Shown here piece by piece: positions 60,777 to 64,000 of a stretch of 64,000 nt of DNA; the stretch's first letter is position 1; each line of letters starts with the position of its first letter. The translations under genes were made by a program, and so were the position numbers. This stretch comes from Zavarzinia marina (lineage in GTDB: Bacteria > Pseudomonadota > Alphaproteobacteria > Zavarziniales > Zavarziniaceae). The DNA lies in assembly GCF_021568905.1 (NCBI RefSeq), contig NZ_JAKGSB010000001.1, positions 62,001 to 126,000 of the forward strand. The letters run 5' to 3'. A model generated the notes under the pieces. That model worked only from the letters and a program-made list of their open reading frames with translations. It was not told the origin of the DNA and did no database searches.

Positions 60777-61223
60777 TCCTGATTTTTGGACCTGGTGGTT
60801 GCCTTACGGCATGTTCTCGGGGAAGCAGGCCCCTAAGGGGCAACATAGTGTGATGCCCTTTGGGGCTTTCCGAATCACGTGGGTCGAAGATGCTTGATGC
60901 GGTGACCGACGACCGGTCGCGGGCCAAAGGAATTTGGAGGGTGTCCACTTAGAGGCAGGCGAGATCATATCCATGTTATCGTCAGCGTTACATATTAAGG
61001 GGTTTTTGGGTTGTGGGTGATGATTGACTTTTTCCGAGGGTTGCATTTATTTCTTATGAAATTGTTACTATTGCGGGAAATATAATTATATTTCCATTTT
61101 ATGGTTGTTTTCTCGAGCCTTGGGCCCACGTCATTCGGACCAGCAGAAGCGTGAGCGGTGACGAATTCGAAAGCTCGTAGGGCCTAGTCTCCAGACAGCA
61201 ACGGATGGAGAGCGCTCTCGACA
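60777..61223. other. AT-rich divergent intergenic region
   Basis: These 447 bases separate the RTX gene and the hydrolase gene. The part 60950-61110 is much AT-richer than the rest of the window, with runs such as TTTTTGGG, ATTTATTT and ATATAATTATAT. This looks like promoter or protein-binding DNA (for example H-NS/MvaT-like targets). A small hairpin GCCCC-taa-GGGGC is at 60829-60841 in the RTX leader. I see no gene here. Confidence 0.7.
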
Positions 61224-62048
61224 ATGATTGGCCTTGGTACCATCTCGCGGTTTTGCACAGTTCTAATGGCGCTCTCGCTTGCTGCCTGCGATCTGGCCGA
61301 TCCGGTGGAGGATGCGGTCTGGGCGAAGACCGTGATCGCCGTGCCCTGGTCGGCGACAGCCGACGGGCGGGGGATCGAGGCGACGGTGGGGGAACTGGTG
61401 GCCGAAGGCGGGACCCGGGGCGATCCGCTGGCGGGACGGCTTGCCGTGGGCGGGCGCTGGCCGGTCGTCGTCTTTCTGCATGGCTGTTCCGGGGACATGG
61501 CGGGGGTGCCGGCGCGCTTCGCCGAGCGGGGCTTCATCGTCGTCGCGCCCTGGTCCTTCGCGCGGCCCGGCCGGCCGGCGAGTTGCGGCGACGTCGGGCC
61601 CGAGACCCTGCGGTGGCGGCTCGAGGAGACGCGCTGGACCCTGGCGCGGCTGCGCGGCCTGCCCTGGGTCGATCCCTGGGGCATCGCCGTCGTCGGCGCC
61701 AGCGAGGGCGGGCTGGCGGCGGCGCAATTCGCCGATGCGCCGGACGAAGTGGTCGCCCTGGCGATCATGGGCTGGACCTGTACCGATCGGAACAATGTCG
61801 ATTTCGATGGCGTGCGGGTGCCGGCGGATCGCGCCGTCCATGCCGTCATCGGGCTGGAGGATCCGCTCGTCGCCGACGCGCGGGTGGGGGGCGACTGCCG
61901 TGTCGCGCTCCGCGACCGCGACCATGCGGTCGGCCGGGTGGTTCAGGGCCTCGGCCATGCGGTGCCGCCGCCCGCCATCCTGGACGAAATCGCCGGCTTC
62001 ATCGCCGATGCCCGCCGCCGCCACGCGGCGGTGATCGCGAAACCCTAG
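61224..62048 (+). CDS. Alpha/beta-hydrolase lipoprotein (dienelactone hydrolase-like)
   Basis: The 274-aa protein has a lipobox (LSLAAC, Cys22), so it is a probable outer-membrane or periplasmic lipoprotein. The hydrolase core has VVFLHGCSGD (oxyanion hole), VGASEGG (nucleophile elbow Ser), GLEDPLV (acid Asp) and GLGHAVPP (His), a complete triad. Extra Cys in ASCGDV, WTCTDR and GDCRVA suggest disulfides. The start at 61224 has a weak ribosome-binding site; 61266 would remove most of the signal peptide. The substrate is unknown. Confidence 0.75.
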   Translation: MIGLGTISRFCTVLMALSLAACDLADPVEDAVWAKTVIAVPWSATADGRGIEATVGELVAEGGTRGDPLAGRLAVGGRWPVVVFLHGCSGDMAGVPARFAERGFIVVAPWSFARPGRPASCGDVGPETLRWRLEETRWTLARLRGLPWVDPWGIAVVGASEGGLAAAQFADAPDEVVALAIMGWTCTDRNNVDFDGVRVPADRAVHAVIGLEDPLVADARVGGDCRVALRDRDHAVGRVVQGLGHAVPPPAILDEIAGFIADARRRHAAVIAKP

Positions 62049-62061
62049 GCCGTTTCGGCCT
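62047..62061 (+). terminator. Small hairpin after the hydrolase gene
   Basis: AGGCCG-ttt-CGGCCT overlaps the TAG stop. It lacks a T-run, so it is at best a weak terminator. Downstream, TTGCTATTAATAATGC (about 62087) is the only AT-rich patch before the imelysin gene and may contain its -10 or an iron box. Confidence 0.35.
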
Positions 62062-62152
62062 GCAAGGCTTGCATCCCGCCACCCCTTGCTATTAATAATG
62101 CGTCGCAGAATGAGGGCGCGGCGGGGCCGTGCCGCCCTATGGAGGACGAGCG

Positions 62153-63427
62153 ATGATCAGCAAGAGGTGGGCGACCGCAGTGGTGGCCGGGGCAGTGGCT
62201 TTCGGCGCGGCGCAGGTCGCGACGGCGGCGACGGAGAAGGCGGCGGTCGTCAAGACCTATGGCGACATCGCCCAGGCGATCTACGAGGACAGCCTGGTTT
62301 CGGCCAAGGCGCTCGAAGCCGCGATCGACAAGCTGGTGGCCGAGCCTTCGGCCGAGACCCTGTCGGCGGCACGGGCCGCCTGGGTCGCGTCGCGCGTGCC
62401 CTATCAGCAGTCCGAGGTCTATCGCTTCGGCAATGCCATCGTCGACGATTGGGAAGGCAAGGTGAACGCCTGGCCGCTGGACGAGGGCCTGATCGACTAT
62501 ACCGCCGAAGCCTATGGCACCGAGTCGGACGAGAACCCCTTCTATGCCGCCAATGTGATCGCCAATCCGAGCATCAAGGCCGGCGGCGAGACCATCGACG
62601 CCACCAACATCACTCCCGAACTGCTGGAGCAGCTTCAGGAGGTGGGCGGTGTCGAGTCCAATGTCGCGACCGGCTATCACGCCATCGAATTCCTGCTCTG
62701 GGGCCAGGATCTGAACGGCACGGGCCCGGGCGCCGGCGAGCGTCCCTGGACCGACTACGCCAAGGGTGACGATTGCACCGGCGGCAATTGCGACCGTCGC
62801 GGCGCCTATCTGACCGCCGCCGCCGAGCTTCTGGTTTCCGATCTGACGACCATGGCCGAAGCCTGGGCGCCCGGTGGCGAAGCCCGCGCGGAACTGGCCG
62901 AAAAGGGCGAGGACGGCGGCATCACCACCATCCTGACCGGCCTCGGCAGCCTCTCCTATGGCGAACTGGCGGGCGAGCGCACCAAGCTCGGCCTGATCCT
63001 CCACGATCCGGAGGAGGAGCACGACTGCTTCGCCGACAACACCTACAACTCGCATTACTACGACACGCTGGGCATGGCCGCCGTCTATTACGGCCGCTAC
63101 AAGCGGATCGACGGCACCCTGGTCGAGGGCCCGTCGCTCGCCGACCTGGTGACCGAGGCCGATGCCGATCTCGCCGCCGAAGTCGCCGCGAAGCTGGCGG
63201 CCACCGGGGCCGCCGCCGCCGCCATGAAGCAGCGCGGCGAGCTGATCGAGAGCTACGACCAGATGATCGGCGCCGGCAACGAGGCTGGCAACGCCACGGT
63301 CCAGGCCTTCGTCGACGGCCTGACCGACCAGACCAAGTCGTTCGAGCGCATCATCACCGCGCTGAAGCTGACCCCGGTCGAGTTCGAGGGCTCGGACAGT
63401 CTCGACAATCCCTCGGCGGTCGAATAA
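62153..63427 (+). CDS. Imelysin-family periplasmic iron-uptake protein (IrpA-like)
   Basis: The 424-aa protein has a Sec signal peptide (ending AQVATAA) and the imelysin fold. The hallmark GxHxxE is GYHAIEFLLWG, with WPLDEGLIDYTA, SDENPFYAANVIANPSI, GNCDRRGAYLTAAAELLV and FADNTYNSHYYDTLGMAAVYYGRY. Proteins of this IrpA type bind iron in the periplasm or outer membrane and are usually encoded with a DUF1111 di-heme protein, as here. GGAGGAC precedes ATG 62153. A GC hairpin follows before the next gene. Confidence 0.88.
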   Translation: MISKRWATAVVAGAVAFGAAQVATAATEKAAVVKTYGDIAQAIYEDSLVSAKALEAAIDKLVAEPSAETLSAARAAWVASRVPYQQSEVYRFGNAIVDDWEGKVNAWPLDEGLIDYTAEAYGTESDENPFYAANVIANPSIKAGGETIDATNITPELLEQLQEVGGVESNVATGYHAIEFLLWGQDLNGTGPGAGERPWTDYAKGDDCTGGNCDRRGAYLTAAAELLVSDLTTMAEAWAPGGEARAELAEKGEDGGITTILTGLGSLSYGELAGERTKLGLILHDPEEEHDCFADNTYNSHYYDTLGMAAVYYGRYKRIDGTLVEGPSLADLVTEADADLAAEVAAKLAATGAAAAAMKQRGELIESYDQMIGAGNEAGNATVQAFVDGLTDQTKSFERIITALKLTPVEFEGSDSLDNPSAVE

Positions 63428-63455
63428 GCCGAAGGGAACTTCGGTGATATCGGGG

Positions 63456-63487
63456 CGGGGCCGGATTTCCGGCCCCGTCCGCATTTT
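63456..63487 (+). terminator. Terminator or attenuator between imelysin and di-heme genes
   Basis: CGGGGCCGG and CCGGCCCCG pair perfectly across ATTT, with TTTT seven bases later. It lies only 14 bases before the next start codon, so it may reduce rather than end transcription into the di-heme gene. Confidence 0.65.
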
Positions 63488-63500
63488 GAGGACGGGTGTC

Positions 63501-64000
63501 TTGAAGCCTCTCGCGTTGTCCCTGCTGCTGGTGCTGGCGGTCTTCCCGGCCGCCGCGGTCGAGGTGCCGGCGGATGCGGACGGGGCGGCGCCCGGTGGCG
63601 GCGCGACGTCGTGGAATGCGCCGGATCGGCGCGCCTTCACACATCCCTCGACCGGCATGAGCCTGGAGCGGCGGATGGACTTCCGTCTGGGCGATGCCAT
63701 CTTCCGCAAGCTCTGGGCGTCTTCGCCCGCCTCGACCAAATCGTCCGACGGGCTGGGCCCGTTCTACAACGCGCGCTCGTGCCAGAGCTGCCATGTGCGC
63801 GACGGCAGGGGCGTGGTGCCGCTGCCGGGGGAGACGGCGGTCTCCCTGTTCCTGCGCCTTTCGGTGCCGCCCCGGACCGGGGAAGAGCGGGCCCTGCTCG
63901 ACTCGGGCGCGCTGTCCGTCCTGCCGGAGCCGACCTATGGCGGCCAGTTGCAGAATGCGGCGGTCCACGGCCTCTCCGCCGAGGGCCGCATGACCGTCGA
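63501..64000 (+). CDS. DUF1111 di-heme oxidoreductase, N-terminal part
   Basis: The first 166 codons are present; the gene runs past the window. It starts with TTG at 63501, preceded by GAGGA, and encodes a signal peptide (KPLALSLLLVLAVFPAAA). DUF1111 sequence follows: GDAIFRKLWASSPASTKSSDGLGPFYNARSCQSCHVRDGRG with one CxxCH heme site. LSVLPEPTYGGQLQNAAVHG is typical of this family of periplasmic di-heme (thiol oxidoreductase-like) proteins. Pairing with imelysin proteins suggests iron redox chemistry during uptake. Confidence 0.85.
   Translation, partial: MKPLALSLLLVLAVFPAAAVEVPADADGAAPGGGATSWNAPDRRAFTHPSTGMSLERRMDFRLGDAIFRKLWASSPASTKSSDGLGPFYNARSCQSCHVRDGRGVVPLPGETAVSLFLRLSVPPRTGEERALLDSGALSVLPEPTYGGQLQNAAVHGLSAEGRMTV

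Noticed and set aside
59037-60782. Open frame of 581 codons opposite the RTX repeats
   Set aside because: It repeats with the same 396-base period because it mirrors the RTX gene. The RTX strand has true GGxGxD motifs and a secretion signal.
62085-62115. Fur/Irr box before the imelysin gene
   Set aside because: TATTAATA is palindromic but too short and does not match a known iron-box consensus well enough.

Overview
This is a 64 kb stretch of GC-rich chromosome, most likely from an alphaproteobacterium. The evidence is an FnrN/FixK-like regulator with TTGAT-N4 boxes, a cysI-DUF934-DUF2849 cluster, an S4 of about 203 residues, a double cold-shock-domain protein and tightly overlapping operons. 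The genus cannot be fixed from the sequence. There are no phage genes, transposases or CRISPR arrays. Both ends cut genes: an alcohol dehydrogenase at the left and a di-heme protein at the right.

Layout. 1-4181: a probable oxygen-limitation island (Zn alcohol dehydrogenase, APH/P-loop kinase fusion, Fnr-type regulator, GNAT, tandem universal stress protein) with two FNR/FixK-type boxes. 4178-10521 (minus): a sulfur and Fe-S operon (DUF2849, sulfite/nitrite reductase, DUF934, a 33-aa membrane peptide, HAD phosphatase, SufS, SufU, MgtC/DUF4010 protein). 11308-16374: a zinc operon starting at a Zur-like box (42-aa membrane peptide, znuC, znuB, znuA, CobW GTPase, WD40 protein). 16500-18022: methylmalonyl-CoA epimerase, glutathione peroxidase, DUF4149-like protein. 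18053-25128 (minus): an eight-gene Mrp-type cation/proton antiporter operon with three antiporter-like subunits. 25426-29473: double cold-shock protein, then LysR/glutaryl-CoA dehydrogenase/CoA-transferase. 29565-31137: a Met/Gly-rich Spy-like protein, rpsD and tRNA-Gln(CTG). 31339-34970: DUF1329, AraC, glyoxalase and cupin genes.

34981-37999 is the most striking locus. A cytoplasmic tungsto/molybdopterin enzyme has the diagnostic residues and spacing of acetylene hydratase. It is translationally coupled to a 68-aa protein, faces a MarR regulator across a perfect 12-bp palindrome, and has no electron-transfer subunit. 38006-40517 holds a PaaX regulator and an AidB-like acyl-CoA dehydrogenase. 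40451-46752 (minus) is a TetR-controlled aromatic catabolic operon (flavin hydroxylase, FAH-family hydrolase, extradiol dioxygenase, acyl-CoA synthetase). 46785-51747 (minus) is an arsenic operon with two unrelated arsenate reductases, ACR3, an ArsR with a C-terminal CC-x5-C site, a flavoprotein and an MFS carrier.

51872-54770: a CHASE2 adenylate cyclase and its exported FecR-like neighbour. 54859-56006: a second CobW GTPase whose upstream box matches the znu box at 12 of 13 positions and lies at a similar distance from the start codon. 56073-60776: SapC, DUF4112 and a 1115-aa RTX protein carrying four 132-aa (396-bp) tandem repeats. 61224-64000: an alpha/beta-hydrolase lipoprotein, an imelysin-family protein and the start of a DUF1111 di-heme oxidoreductase. 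The common theme is response to low oxygen, zinc limitation and arsenic, together with catabolism of unusual carbon sources.
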